A stretch of DNA of 45,957 bases. Origin: Paracoccaceae bacterium (lineage in GTDB: Bacteria; Pseudomonadota; Alphaproteobacteria; Rhodobacterales; Rhodobacteraceae). Positions 33,775-42,874 of the stretch are shown in pieces. A model generated the notes under the pieces. It made no database searches. It had not been told where the DNA came from and saw only the letters and a list, made by a program, of their open reading frames with translations. The translations under genes and the position numbers were made by a program. The DNA is taken from assembly GCA_027489355.1 (NCBI GenBank), contig JAIXZY010000032.1, forward strand, positions 1 to 45,957, read 5' to 3'. Each line of letters starts with the position of its first letter. The first letter of the stretch is position 1.

Positions 33775-36086
33775 TGGCCTTCGACGCCGAAAGCATCCGG
33801 GGCGACAGCATCTGTGTCATCTGGGTAGATGACATGATCGACGTCTTTACCTGGCGCGATACCTTCGGGTTGACGATCCAGACGCCGAACCTGGACCGGC
33901 TGCTGAACCGGGGCGTCCGGTTCGGGAATGCCTATGCGACGATCCCCCTCTGCGCGCCCTGCCGGGCGGAACTTGCGACCGGGTTGTCTCCGTTCCGCAC
34001 GGGGCTGGTCGACCTGAACCGCTTCTGGCGGCAGGTGCTGCCTCCCGAAAAAGCCTGGGCCTATGACCTGCGGCGGGCGGGGTTCTACACCTTTACCACG
34101 GGCAAGGTGGACGCGACCTACAAGCCGATGCCCGAGCGGTATCGCCGGGTGCTGTTCCACGAGGACGTGCCAGCCTTTGATTCCCCGGGTCGGACGAGGG
34201 AGCGGGTCTACCTGGACCGCGGGCCAGGCATCAAAGGGATCAACGGGCCGGACGACGACGGCGCGCAGGACCACCTGTTCTACGACTTCACCGTGGCGCA
34301 GAACGCGATTGACTTCCTGGGGCGTGCGGACGCGGGGCGGCGGCACCTGATCCAGCTGGGGTTCAAGCATCCGCATTACAACCTGGAATGCCCGGACCGC
34401 TTTTACCAGCTATACGACCCCGACCAGATCCGTTGGCCCGACATCGCAGCGCCCGAGGATTACTACGGCCCCCCACCCGGCTTTGCGGTTTATGAAGCGG
34501 CCTATATCGCCAACGGCAACTGGACGCCCGAGAAGGGCGGGGATGATGGCTGGCGGCAGGTGGTCCGCGCCTATTTCGCGGCAATCAGCCATGTGGACCA
34601 CGAGATCGGGCGGTTCCTCGATGCGCTGCGGGACTCTCCCCTGGGGGACAGGACGACGGTGATCTTCCTGTCGGACAACGGCTTCAACCTTGGGAACCAC
34701 GACAGTTTCCACAAGATGAGCCAGTGGGATTCGGCGGCGCATGTGCCGCTGGGCATCTGGTCGCCCCGGATGACGGAGGGCCGGGTGATCGACCTTCCGG
34801 TGTCCCTGCACAACTTCCCCAAGACGGTGATGCAGCTGGCAGGGCTGCCCCCGCGGCCGGACTGGGTGTCGGGGCAGAGCCTGTTGCCGCTGATCGACCC
34901 CAGTTTCGGGGAGTTCGATACGACGAAATCGCCCGTCACCTCGGTCTTTGGCACCTTGTCGGTGCGGCCGTCGATCGAGGGCTACCGGCAGTTCCGCTAT
35001 TTCCGTTATCCGAACGGCGAGGAGCATGTCTACGACGTGGTGGCGGACCCCGGCGAGACCGAGAACCTGGTCGCCACGGCTCCGATGGAGGTCCTGCGGG
35101 GCGAGCTGGTGAAGGGCGCGCTGGAGCTGGGGCTGGACCTGCGCGGGTTCGAGAACCCGGCGGACGGGGTCAATGCGATGATGGCGGTGGACGGGTCGGT
35201 GGTGCTGGAGGGGCATCGCGGCAACGACAACTACTGGGCCTACGGCGCCGAGGTGGAGAAGATCCGCGAGACGAAGGACGGCGGCACCGACACGCTGTGG
35301 TATCTGGGCGGGCCGGATGGCTATGTGCTGCACTGCCCGATGAACGTCGAGAACATCCGGATCGCCACGGTGCTGGCCCGGCACGAGGATGCGGAGGCCG
35401 CGAAGAAATCGCCCCGCGTGATGCGGATCGTGGCGCACCCCGACAGCCCGATCCATTTCGAGACGACCGAACGGGTGATGGTCGATGTCCGCGGCTCACG
35501 CGGGAACGACGTGATGATCGGGCCGAAGTATGGCGGTGCGACGTTCTACGGCGGCGAAGGCGACGATGTACTGCGGGCGATCTCGGTCAGCGAAAGCTCG
35601 CGCCATTTCTTCTATGGCGGTGCTGGGAATGACCGGCTGATCGGCGGCGGAGGGCGGGACGTGCTGGACGGCGGCACGGGGGATGACACGATCATCGGGA
35701 CGGCCGGGCGGAACAGGATCTACGGCGGGCATGGCAATGACGAGATCACCGACGGCGACGGATCATCGGTGGTGCACACCGGGCCGGGGCGCAACCGGGT
35801 GCGGCTGGGGGGCGGGAACGACACGGTTCATGCGGGGACCGGCATCAACCTGATCGACCCGGGGCCGGGGGCGGTGGTCTTCGTGCTGACCTATGGCGGG
35901 GTCACGCATGTCAGCCAGTGGCAGGCGGAACAGGTGTATGACCTGAGCGCCTGGCCCACGGCGCCGCAGGTGACGCGGCGGGCGGACGGGACCGTGGATG
36001 TGACGCTGGGGCTTTCCGTGCTGCGCATTGCGGGGGTGCCCAGGGGCCATGACCTGAGGATGCAGATAAGGCAGGGCGCGGAATAG
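33774..36086 (+). CDS. Sulfatase with C-terminal RTX-like calcium-binding repeats
   Basis: A 770-residue protein in two parts. Residues ~10-440 are a type I sulfatase: metal ligands D19-D20 (VDDM), the formylglycine motif C60-A-P-C-R64 then AELATG, K198-H199-P-H201, D301-N302 and the late H313-K314. The C60 needs conversion to formylglycine; no maturase is in the window. Residues ~575-695 contain glycine- and aspartate-rich nonapeptide-like repeats, such as GGEGDDVL, GGAGNDRL, GGTGDDTI and GGHGNDEI, which bind calcium. There is no signal peptide, so type I secretion is likely. The ATG at 33774 overlaps the previous stop. It cleaves a sulfate ester; the substrate is unknown. Confidence 0.88.
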   Translation: MAFDAESIRGDSICVIWVDDMIDVFTWRDTFGLTIQTPNLDRLLNRGVRFGNAYATIPLCAPCRAELATGLSPFRTGLVDLNRFWRQVLPPEKAWAYDLRRAGFYTFTTGKVDATYKPMPERYRRVLFHEDVPAFDSPGRTRERVYLDRGPGIKGINGPDDDGAQDHLFYDFTVAQNAIDFLGRADAGRRHLIQLGFKHPHYNLECPDRFYQLYDPDQIRWPDIAAPEDYYGPPPGFAVYEAAYIANGNWTPEKGGDDGWRQVVRAYFAAISHVDHEIGRFLDALRDSPLGDRTTVIFLSDNGFNLGNHDSFHKMSQWDSAAHVPLGIWSPRMTEGRVIDLPVSLHNFPKTVMQLAGLPPRPDWVSGQSLLPLIDPSFGEFDTTKSPVTSVFGTLSVRPSIEGYRQFRYFRYPNGEEHVYDVVADPGETENLVATAPMEVLRGELVKGALELGLDLRGFENPADGVNAMMAVDGSVVLEGHRGNDNYWAYGAEVEKIRETKDGGTDTLWYLGGPDGYVLHCPMNVENIRIATVLARHEDAEAAKKSPRVMRIVAHPDSPIHFETTERVMVDVRGSRGNDVMIGPKYGGATFYGGEGDDVLRAISVSESSRHFFYGGAGNDRLIGGGGRDVLDGGTGDDTIIGTAGRNRIYGGHGNDEITDGDGSSVVHTGPGRNRVRLGGGNDTVHAGTGINLIDPGPGAVVFVLTYGGVTHVSQWQAEQVYDLSAWPTAPQVTRRADGTVDVTLGLSVLRIAGVPRGHDLRMQIRQGAE

Positions 36087-36089
36087 GAA

Positions 36090-36121
36090 CGCCCGCCCCG
36101 TGAGGACACACGGGACGGGCG
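36090..36121. terminator. Bidirectional terminator between the sulfatase and terC genes
   Basis: A 13-bp stem with one mismatch (36090-36102 with 36109-36121) around a six-base loop, directly after the sulfatase stop and before the stop of the convergent TerC gene. Confidence 0.75.
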
Positions 36122-36148
36122 CCACTGCTCTGCCTCGGACTGGCGGCC

Positions 36149-37171
36149 TTATTCGGCCGCCTTGATCGCTTTGCCGTGGCCATCGTCATCACCGCGCGTC
36201 TTCCACAGCGAGTAGACGATGCCCGCCGCGATGATGCCCACGGTGATGGCAAGCGACAGGTAGGGGTCGAACTTGCCGAAGAAGTAGCTGTAGAAGCCCT
36301 TCAACCCGATGAAAATCAGCACGACGGCCAGCGCGTATTTCAGGTAGTGGAAGCGGTGCACCAGCGCGGCCAGCGCGAAGTACAGCGCGCGCAGGCCCAG
36401 GATCGCCATGATGTTCGCGGTGTAGACGATGAAGGTGTCCGTGGTGATCAGGAAGATCGCGGGCACCGAGTCCACGGCGAAGATCAGGTCGGCGAAGTTG
36501 ATGACGATCAGCGCGACGAAGAGGGGCGTCGCGTAGAGCATCAGCTTGCCGGTGGCGGGGTTCGGCTGGCGGACGAAGAACTTCTGCCCGTGCAGGTCCT
36601 TGGTGACGTTCATGTACTTCGACACCAGCCGCACGACCGGGTTCTTCGACACGTCGGTGTCGCCTTCCGGCACCACCAGCATCTTGATGCCCGTAAAGGC
36701 CAGGAAGGCGGCGAAGATCAGCGTCACCCACTTGTAGGTCGAGATCAGCTCGGCCCCGATGGCGATCATGATGCCGCGCAGGATGATCACGCCTATGATG
36801 CCCCAGACCAGCGCGCGGTACTGGTATTTCCGGGGGATGGCGAAGTAGCCGAAGATCAGCGAGATGACGAAGACGTTGTCGATCGAGAGCACCTTCTCGA
36901 TGATGTAGCCCTGGAAATAGGCCGCCACCGGGTTGGTGCCGTCGCTGGTGACAAGCGTGCCGTTCTGCCAGGCCCACCAGATGTAGCCGCCGAAGGCAAT
37001 GGCGATGGCGATGTAGAAGGCGGACAGTTTCAGGCTTTCGGCCACGCCAAGCTCGTGGTCGTCCCTGTGCAGGACGCCAAGGTCGAAGACCATCAGCACG
37101 ATGACGATGGTCAGGAACAGAAGCCAAAGCCACAGGGGCTTGGCCAGGAACGTCAGGAAGAGGAATTCCAT
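36149..37171 (-). CDS. TerC-family integral membrane protein
   Basis: A 340-residue protein with about seven to nine transmembrane segments. The family signature stretches FSIDNVFVISLIFGYFAIP-like (here VLSIDNVFVISLIFGYF, about 115-131) and FAVDSVPAIFLIT (about 238-250), each with the conserved aspartate, are clear. Relatives include Alx/YkoY, implicated in manganese or metal export. The ATG at 37171 starts the hydrophobic N terminus; an ATG at 37189 would add six residues. The ribosome-binding site is within a possible hairpin. Confidence 0.88.
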   Translation of the reverse strand: MEFLFLTFLAKPLWLWLLFLTIVIVLMVFDLGVLHRDDHELGVAESLKLSAFYIAIAIAFGGYIWWAWQNGTLVTSDGTNPVAAYFQGYIIEKVLSIDNVFVISLIFGYFAIPRKYQYRALVWGIIGVIILRGIMIAIGAELISTYKWVTLIFAAFLAFTGIKMLVVPEGDTDVSKNPVVRLVSKYMNVTKDLHGQKFFVRQPNPATGKLMLYATPLFVALIVINFADLIFAVDSVPAIFLITTDTFIVYTANIMAILGLRALYFALAALVHRFHYLKYALAVVLIFIGLKGFYSYFFGKFDPYLSLAITVGIIAAGIVYSLWKTRGDDDGHGKAIKAAE

Positions 37172-37466
37172 CCCCGTTTTACCTCTCATGATGTGCGTCG
37201 AGAGGTCAGCCTTCTCAGGGGCAGAGCGCCGGGCATGACATCGAGCACGTTTTTCTCGATGCGGTCCGACATCACGACTTGCGCCGTCAGAGGGGCCCGG
37301 CCCGCCATGGGGAAGTGGGGCCTGACCGCAGCATTTCAACCCTGCCGTGGCCGGATTTTTCACGGGGGCGTGAGTCCCGCGCGACGAACGGCCGATTTTC
37401 GCGCGGCCAAGGGCTTGTCGCGGGGGCAATGCGACCTGTATGCCGATGCCCAAGCGAGGACCCGCC
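37172..37466. other. Intergenic region between terC and aroC
   Basis: 295 bases with two divergent promoters expected. The only clear structure is the inverted repeat next to terC. I looked for the yybP-ykoY manganese riboswitch, common before this family, and did not find its conserved core. Confidence 0.5.
37181..37206 (-). promoter_or_regulatory. Inverted repeat covering the terC ribosome-binding site
   Basis: ACCTCTC (37181-37187) pairs with GAGAGGT (37200-37206) across a 12-base loop. In the terC message the GAGAGG half lies about ten bases before the ATG at 37171, so folding would hide the ribosome-binding site. Its regulatory role is inferred. Confidence 0.5.
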
Positions 37467-38567
37467 ATGAGCCTGAACACCTTCGGTCATCTTTTCCGCG
37501 TCACCACCTGGGGCGAAAGCCACGGGCCGGCCATCGGCTGCACGGTGGATGGCTGTCCTCCGGGGGTGCCGTTGAGCGAGGCTGACATCCAGCCCTGGCT
37601 TGACCGCCGGAAGCCGGGGCAGAACAAGTTCACGACGCAGCGGAAGGAACCCGACGAGGTCCGCATCCTGTCGGGGGTGTTCGAGGGGAAGACGACGGGT
37701 ACGCCAATCCAGCTGTTGATCGAGAACACCGACCAGCGGTCGAAGGACTATGGCGAGATCGCGCAGTCGTTCCGGCCGGGGCATGCCGACATCACTTACC
37801 ACCAGAAATACGGCATCCGGGATTATCGCGGGGGCGGTCGGTCATCGGCGCGCGAGACGGCAAGCCGGGTGGCGGCGGGGGGCGTGGCGCGTCAGGCGCT
37901 GGCGGCCCTGGTGCCGGGGCTGAAGATCACGGGCTACATGGTCCAGATGGGGGTCAAGCGGATCGACCGGTCGCGCTTTGACGCCGAGGAGATCGAGCTG
38001 AATCCGTTCTGGGTGCCCGATGCGGTTGCGGCGCGGGAATGGGAAGAATACCTGGACGCGCTGCGGCTGGCGCACAACTCGGTCGGCGCGGTGATCGAGG
38101 TGGTGGCGGAAGGGGTCCCGGCGGGCTTGGGCGCTCCGCTGTATGGGAAGCTGGACAGCGATCTGGCCAGTGCGATGATGTCGATCAACGCGGTGAAGGC
38201 GGTGGAGATCGGCGAGGGGATGGCAGCGGCGGCGCTGACGGGCGTCGAGAACGCGGACGAGATCCGCATGGGGCCGAACGGACCGGAGTTCCTGTCGAAC
38301 CACGCGGGCGGCATTCTGGGCGGGATTTCCACCGGTCAGCCGGTGGTGTGCCGCTTTGCGGTGAAACCGACCTCGTCGATCCTGACGCCACGGCAGACCG
38401 TCACCGCTTCGGGGCAGGACACCGACCTGATCACCAAGGGCCGCCACGACCCCTGCGTCGGCATCCGCGCGGTGCCGGTGGGCGAGGCGATGATGGCCTG
38501 CGTGCTGCTGGACCATCTGCTTCTGGACCGGGGCCAGACGGGCGGAGTGCGCGGCCGGATCGGCTGA
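37467..38567 (+). CDS. aroC: Chorismate synthase
   Basis: A 366-residue enzyme that converts 5-enolpyruvylshikimate 3-phosphate to chorismate with reduced FMN, the last common step of aromatic amino-acid synthesis. Signatures are [36 protein letters not shown] and [16 protein letters not shown]. The length is normal. The ATG at 37467 follows GAGGA; an in-frame ATG at 37440 would add nine atypical residues. Confidence 0.97.
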   Translation: MSLNTFGHLFRVTTWGESHGPAIGCTVDGCPPGVPLSEADIQPWLDRRKPGQNKFTTQRKEPDEVRILSGVFEGKTTGTPIQLLIENTDQRSKDYGEIAQSFRPGHADITYHQKYGIRDYRGGGRSSARETASRVAAGGVARQALAALVPGLKITGYMVQMGVKRIDRSRFDAEEIELNPFWVPDAVAAREWEEYLDALRLAHNSVGAVIEVVAEGVPAGLGAPLYGKLDSDLASAMMSINAVKAVEIGEGMAAAALTGVENADEIRMGPNGPEFLSNHAGGILGGISTGQPVVCRFAVKPTSSILTPRQTVTASGQDTDLITKGRHDPCVGIRAVPVGEAMMACVLLDHLLLDRGQTGGVRGRIG

Positions 38568-38622
38568 CTTTCCCGACGACCGGATTTGCGGCATCCTTCC
38601 GGGAAAACGGGAAGGGACAGTC

Positions 38623-39018
38623 ATGGAATTCCTCAACGTCATCGCGGCGGCTGTCGCGGCATTTGCCTTCGGGGCGGTCTGGTACATGTCGATGTCGACA
38701 TCCTGGATCGCGGCGGCGGGCATCCCCGTGGACGCGAACGGCAAGCCGCAGGGCAACGGCAGCATGATGCCCTTCGTGGTGGGATTCCTGGCGATGGTGC
38801 TTGTCGCCGGGATGATGCGGCATCTGCTGGGAGCCTCGGGCGTGGCGACTGTGACCGGGGGCGCCATTGCGGGTTTTGGGATCGGAGCCTTCCTGATTAC
38901 GCCGTGGGTCGCGATGAACTATGCCTTCGCAATGCGGAAACCGGGTCTGACAGTGATCGACGGGGTCAACAGCGTCGTCGGCTGCACGATCATCGGTACG
39001 GTGCTGAACGCCTTCTGA
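38623..39018 (+). CDS. DUF1761-family membrane protein
   Basis: A 131-residue protein with four hydrophobic segments, with the family-like N terminus AAVAAFAFGAVWYM and SMSTSW. Function unknown. It follows aroC by 55 bases and may share its transcript. Confidence 0.75.
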   Translation: MEFLNVIAAAVAAFAFGAVWYMSMSTSWIAAAGIPVDANGKPQGNGSMMPFVVGFLAMVLVAGMMRHLLGASGVATVTGGAIAGFGIGAFLITPWVAMNYAFAMRKPGLTVIDGVNSVVGCTIIGTVLNAF

Positions 39019-39024
39019 TCGGTC

Positions 39025-39048
39025 GGTGGGCGGATCGCCCACCCTACG
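39025..39048. repeat. GGTGGGCG..CGCCCACC palindromic element with CTACG tail
   Basis: A perfect 8-bp inverted repeat (39025-39032 with 39036-39043) followed by CTACG, like the element at 26430. It lies six bases after the DUF1761 stop and could also act as a terminator stem. Confidence 0.65.
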
Positions 39049-39069
39049 CCTGCGCCATGCCGGAAAAGA

Positions 39070-39103
39070 ATGGAGGGCCCCGCACCCCTACGGGACCCTC
39101 CAT
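39070..39103. repeat. Strong 13-bp hairpin with one mismatch
   Basis: ATGGAGGGCCCCG (39070-39082) pairs with CGGGACCCTCCAT (39091-39103) across an eight-base loop. No T-tract follows. It is in the gap between two convergent genes, after the CTACG element. Confidence 0.6.
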
Positions 39104-39244
39104 CCACCCCACGCGCACACCCCATCGCACCGCGTGATCTGTAAAGGGTCCCGGGCGTCCTGCCCTGACAAGGAAGTGATGCCCCGAATCCCCGGCACCG
39201 GGCAAGTGCACAGTGCAGAGGGTTTGCCTCAAATCCGAAACGAC

Positions 39245-39273
39245 AAAGGCCCGCATCGGGCATGCGGGCCTTT
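39245..39273. terminator. Bidirectional terminator downstream of the DUF2853 gene
   Basis: A perfect 12-bp stem, AAAGGCCCGCAT (39245-39256) with ATGCGGGCCTTT (39262-39273), around CGGGC. It ends the minus-strand DUF2853 gene and may act in both directions. Confidence 0.85.
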
Positions 39274-39293
39274 CCGGTTCCGGCAGACTCCCG

Positions 39294-39635
39294 CTACGCG
39301 TAGGCGGCTTCGCGGCCGAAGTGCTTTACCAACAGGTAATAGAACACGGCTCGGAACTTGTTGCGTTCGGACTTGCCGTAGGTCTCGATAGCGGCGTTGA
39401 TGCCTTCCATCAGGTTCGGCCCATCCTTCAGGCCCAGTTTCCTGATCAGGAAGTTCGCCTTGATCCGCTCCAGCTCGTCCTTGTCCGAGGCAGCAACGGT
39501 CTGCGCGTCGTTGTCATAGATCGAAGGGCCGCAACCAATGGTAACCTTGGTCAGCAGCGCCATGTCGGGCGTCATCTTGCATTTGTTCTTCAGGTCATCG
39601 GCGTATTTGGCGATGAGTTCGTCCCTCTTGCCCAT
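39294..39635 (-). CDS. DUF2853-family protein
   Basis: A 113-residue soluble, lysine-rich protein with the family pattern YADDLKNKCKMTPD, DLLTKVTIGCGPSIYD-like and LIRKLGLKDGPNL. Function unknown; it has two cysteines. It has its own terminator and a GAGAC-like site before the ATG. Confidence 0.8.
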   Translation of the reverse strand: MGKRDELIAKYADDLKNKCKMTPDMALLTKVTIGCGPSIYDNDAQTVAASDKDELERIKANFLIRKLGLKDGPNLMEGINAAIETYGKSERNKFRAVFYYLLVKHFGREAAYA

Positions 39636-39810
39636 CCGGTGTCTCCTTGACTGGAACGGTGATCGTTAACACTGGAACCGTAGAGCCAGCCCCGATGCTG
39701 GGGAAGGGGAAATTCTTGCACGACCCGTCACGGAGGGATCCTGCAAGGTCCGGAAGCGCGCGGGGGCGAGAGGTCCGACCCGGAGCAGACGGTCCGGGCC
39801 GGACCTTCGA

Positions 39811-41211
39811 TCAATAGCGGTAGTGGTCCGACTTGAACGGGCCTTCGACCTTGACGCCGATATAGTCAGCCTGATCCTTCCGAAGCTCGGTCAGCTTCAC
39901 GCCGATCTTCTTCAGGTGCAGGCGGGCGACCTTTTCGTCCAGCGCCTTGGGCAGGATGTAGACGCCGGGGGCATAGTCCTTGCCCTTGGTCCAAAGCTCG
40001 ATCTGCGCCAGCACCTGGTTGGTGAAGCTGGCCGACATCACGAAGGACGGGTGGCCGGTTGCGTTGCCAAGGTTCAGCAGGCGGCCTTCGGACAGAAGGA
40101 TGATCCGGTTGCCCGAGGGCATCTCGATCATGTCCACCTGGTCCTTGATGTTGGTCCACTTGTGGTTGCGCAGGGAGGCAACCTGGATCTCGTTGTCGAA
40201 GTGGCCGATGTTGCCGACGATGGCCATGTCCTTCATCTCGCGCATGTGCTCGATGCGGATCACGTCCTTGTTGCCGGTGGTGGTGATGAAGATGTCGGCG
40301 GTGGCGACCTCGTCTTCCAGAAGCGTGACCTCGTAGCCGTCCATCGCGGCCTGCAGCGCGCAGATCGGGTCGACTTCGGTGACCTTCACGCGCGCGCCAG
40401 CCCCACGCAGAGACGCCGCCGAGCCCTTGCCCACGTCGCCATAGCCGCAGACGACTGCGACCTTGCCGGCCATCATGGTGTCGGTGGCGCGGCGGATGCC
40501 GTCGACCAGCGATTCCTTGCAGCCGTACTTGTTGTCGAACTTGGACTTGGTGACGCTGTCGTTGACGTTGATCGCCGGGAAGGGCAGCTGGCCCTTCTTG
40601 TGGAGTTCGTACAGACGATGGACGCCGGTGGTGGTTTCCTCGGACACGCCCTGGATTGCGGCGCGCTGCTTGGTGAACCAGCCGGGGCTGGCGGCGAGGC
40701 GCTTCTTGATCTGGTTGAAGAGGCAGACTTCCTCGTCCGAGGTCGGGACGGCGATCAGGTCGGTTTCACCGGCTTCGACGCGCGCGCCCAGAAGGATGTA
40801 CAGCGTCGCATCCCCGCCGTCGTCGAGGATCATGTTGCAGGTTCCGCCTTCGCCGCCGAACTGGAAGATGCGGTCGGTGTAGTCCCAGTACTGCTCCAGC
40901 GTTTCGCCCTTGATGGCGAAGACCGGGGTGCCCGAGGCCGCGATGGCCGCGGCAGCGTGGTCCTGGGTCGAGAAGATGTTGCAGGACGCCCAGCGGACGT
41001 CGGCGCCAAGGGCCTTCAGCGTCTCGATCAGGACACCGGTCTGGATCGTCATGTGGAGCGAGCCCGCGATCCGCGCGCCCTTCAGCGGCTGCGAGGCGCC
41101 GAATTCCTCGCGGCAGGCCATGAGGCCCGGCATCTCGGTCTCGGCGATGGTCAGCTCCTTGCGGCCGAAGTCGGCCAGGGCGATGTCCTTGACGATGTAA
41201 TCATTCGGCAT
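39811..41211 (-). CDS. ahcY: Adenosylhomocysteinase
   Basis: A 466-residue NAD-dependent enzyme that hydrolyses S-adenosylhomocysteine to adenosine and homocysteine, clearing the inhibitor of methyltransferases. Present are [47 protein letters not shown] (catalytic Lys and Asp), the NAD loop [10 protein letters not shown] and the C-terminal KSDHYRY. The ATG at 41211 is preceded by GAGAGGG and matches the family start; the frame is open further upstream. In Rhodobacter capsulatus, ahcY lies near hvrA/hvrB. It is divergent from the GT8 gene here. Confidence 0.97.
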   Translation of the reverse strand: MPNDYIVKDIALADFGRKELTIAETEMPGLMACREEFGASQPLKGARIAGSLHMTIQTGVLIETLKALGADVRWASCNIFSTQDHAAAAIAASGTPVFAIKGETLEQYWDYTDRIFQFGGEGGTCNMILDDGGDATLYILLGARVEAGETDLIAVPTSDEEVCLFNQIKKRLAASPGWFTKQRAAIQGVSEETTTGVHRLYELHKKGQLPFPAINVNDSVTKSKFDNKYGCKESLVDGIRRATDTMMAGKVAVVCGYGDVGKGSAASLRGAGARVKVTEVDPICALQAAMDGYEVTLLEDEVATADIFITTTGNKDVIRIEHMREMKDMAIVGNIGHFDNEIQVASLRNHKWTNIKDQVDMIEMPSGNRIILLSEGRLLNLGNATGHPSFVMSASFTNQVLAQIELWTKGKDYAPGVYILPKALDEKVARLHLKKIGVKLTELRKDQADYIGVKVEGPFKSDHYRY

Positions 41212-41308
41212 CCAGCCCTCTCCTTGACACAGTTGTCTTTGGCCGGGCAGGTAGCACGTGAAGGTGCGAGAGGCAACTTTGCCTGGAGGGACCTGATGGA
41301 GACCAACC

Positions 41309-42274
41309 ATGCGAGTTGTAAGGGAAAGCAGATCTGCGGACCATCGATGCGCCGTTGTCTTCTGCCTTGATCCCGCCTGGCTTCCTTTCGGCGCCTTCGC
41401 TGCACGGCAGATTGCCTTGTTGCCGGGGCCGCGCAGCTTTGACATCTGCATCGCGTCAACAGAGCCGCTGTCACTTCCCGAGGGATTGAAGGACCTTGGT
41501 TTTCGCGTGTTGGAAGTCGACATAGGCACCATGCTGTCTCGGCAGAACACGGCCACCCGACACGGACACGCTGGTTATCTGCGGCTTGCGATGCCCGAGT
41601 TGCTGAAGGACGACTATGATCGGATCCTTTATCTGGATTCGGATATCTTCGTGCATGGTGGCGACCTGAACGAACTTTTCAGGGTGGACCTTGGCGGGCT
41701 TAGCGTGGGCGCGGTCCGGGTGGTGACACAATGGAAATCGCCAGAGAGGCAGCGACACGAGTTCGCTGCTCTGGACCTGTCGCCCGCGCCCTACTTCAAC
41801 TCGGGTGTGCTGCTTATCGACGTGTCCGCCTACAGAACGGCCGAAATCACACGAAAGGCGCTGACCCTCGGTGCCGAAAAGGCACATCTGTTCAGATCAC
41901 ACGATCAGTCGTTGCTGAATGTCTGCCTCTACCGGGCCTGGGCAGAGTTGAGCCCGGTCTGGAACTGGCAGTGGTACGTCAAAGCCCCCTTCTTCGAGGC
42001 GCTAGCCGGGCCGAACATCGTACACATGATCGGTCCCAAGAAACCTTGGCATGATCCGGGCCGTGCGTGCATGTCGCATGTGTACCGCAAGGCATATGAT
42101 TCCTTTCTGGCGGCCTATTTCCCTGGCGTTCCGCGCGCGCCACAGCACGCTGCCGAACGGATGCGCAAAGGATGGTGGTGGTTCCTTGTAGGTCTGCGTC
42201 ACCTGCTGCGCCGCCGCAGGTTGATTCAGTATCTTGACCGCTTTCCGACCGAAACGACGGTGCATTTGCCGTGA
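41309..42274 (+). CDS. Glycosyltransferase family 8 protein
   Basis: A 321-residue retaining glycosyltransferase with a metal-binding D110-S-D112 in [14 protein letters not shown], the acceptor segment [23 protein letters not shown], and HMIGPKKPW (HxxGxxKPW). Such enzymes add galactose or glucose to lipopolysaccharide or other acceptors. Two sampled lines of its sequence have 53-55% G+C, visibly below the neighbours, which suggests acquisition. It is 97 bases from the divergent ahcY start, and its stop overlaps the HD-domain gene by four bases. Confidence 0.88.
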   Translation: MRVVRESRSADHRCAVVFCLDPAWLPFGAFAARQIALLPGPRSFDICIASTEPLSLPEGLKDLGFRVLEVDIGTMLSRQNTATRHGHAGYLRLAMPELLKDDYDRILYLDSDIFVHGGDLNELFRVDLGGLSVGAVRVVTQWKSPERQRHEFAALDLSPAPYFNSGVLLIDVSAYRTAEITRKALTLGAEKAHLFRSHDQSLLNVCLYRAWAELSPVWNWQWYVKAPFFEALAGPNIVHMIGPKKPWHDPGRACMSHVYRKAYDSFLAAYFPGVPRAPQHAAERMRKGWWWFLVGLRHLLRRRRLIQYLDRFPTETTVHLP

Positions 42275-42864
42275 CGAAAGTGCCCCGCGCCTGGCAGAGG
42301 ATGCTTTCGGGCCGACGGCTGGACCTGCTGGACCCGACCCCGGTCGATATCGAGATCGAGGACATCGCGCATGGCCTCGCGTTCGTCGCGCGGTGGAACG
42401 GGCAGACGCGGGGGGACTGGCCCTATTCGGTGGCGGAGCATTCGCTGCTGGTCGAGGAGATCTTCGCCCGTGGCAATCCGGGGATTGCAGCGAAGTGGCG
42501 CCTGGCGGCTGTGCTGCATGACGCGCCCGAATATGTGATCGGCGACATGATCAGCCCGGTGAAGGCGGCCGTCGGGCCGGGGTATGGCGAGCTGGATCAG
42601 CGGCTGACGGCGGCGGTGCATCTGCGGTTCGGGCTTCCGGCGGTCCTGCCCCAGCCGATCAAGAAGGCGATCAAGGCGGCGGACAAGGTTTCGGCCTGGC
42701 TGGAGGCGGTGCGGATCGCGGGGTTTCGCGAGGCGGAAGCCGACAAGCTGTTCGGACGGCCGGAGCCAGGACTGGTGCACCGGCTGGAGATACGGCTTCG
42801 TCCGCCCGCAGAGGTGCGGACGGACTATGTCTCGACGGTGGCGAGACTGCTTGCAGACTGCTGA
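42271..42864 (+). CDS. HD-domain phosphohydrolase
   Basis: A 197-residue HD-superfamily protein with metal ligands H57 (AEHSLLV), H83-D84 (VLHDAPEY) and an aspartate near 147 (AADKVSAW). The group includes YfbR-like 5'-nucleotidases that dephosphorylate deoxynucleotides. It starts with GTG at 42271 within the end of the GT8 gene (GTGA), so the two are coupled, although their G+C content differs. Confidence 0.82.
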   Translation: MTKVPRAWQRMLSGRRLDLLDPTPVDIEIEDIAHGLAFVARWNGQTRGDWPYSVAEHSLLVEEIFARGNPGIAAKWRLAAVLHDAPEYVIGDMISPVKAAVGPGYGELDQRLTAAVHLRFGLPAVLPQPIKKAIKAADKVSAWLEAVRIAGFREAEADKLFGRPEPGLVHRLEIRLRPPAEVRTDYVSTVARLLADC

Positions 42865-42874
42865 CAGGACGGCA

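Noticed and set aside
37172-37466. Possible yybP-ykoY manganese riboswitch before terC
   Set aside because: The conserved GGGGAGUAG-like segments were not found on the minus strand.
39044-39256. Small minus-strand frame of 70 codons
   Set aside because: It covers a strong hairpin and part of a terminator, has no ribosome-binding site and no recognisable sequence.
41212-41308. Possible S-adenosylhomocysteine riboswitch before ahcY
   Set aside because: The 97-base gap to the divergent gene does not show the conserved core I would expect. A covariance-model search would decide.
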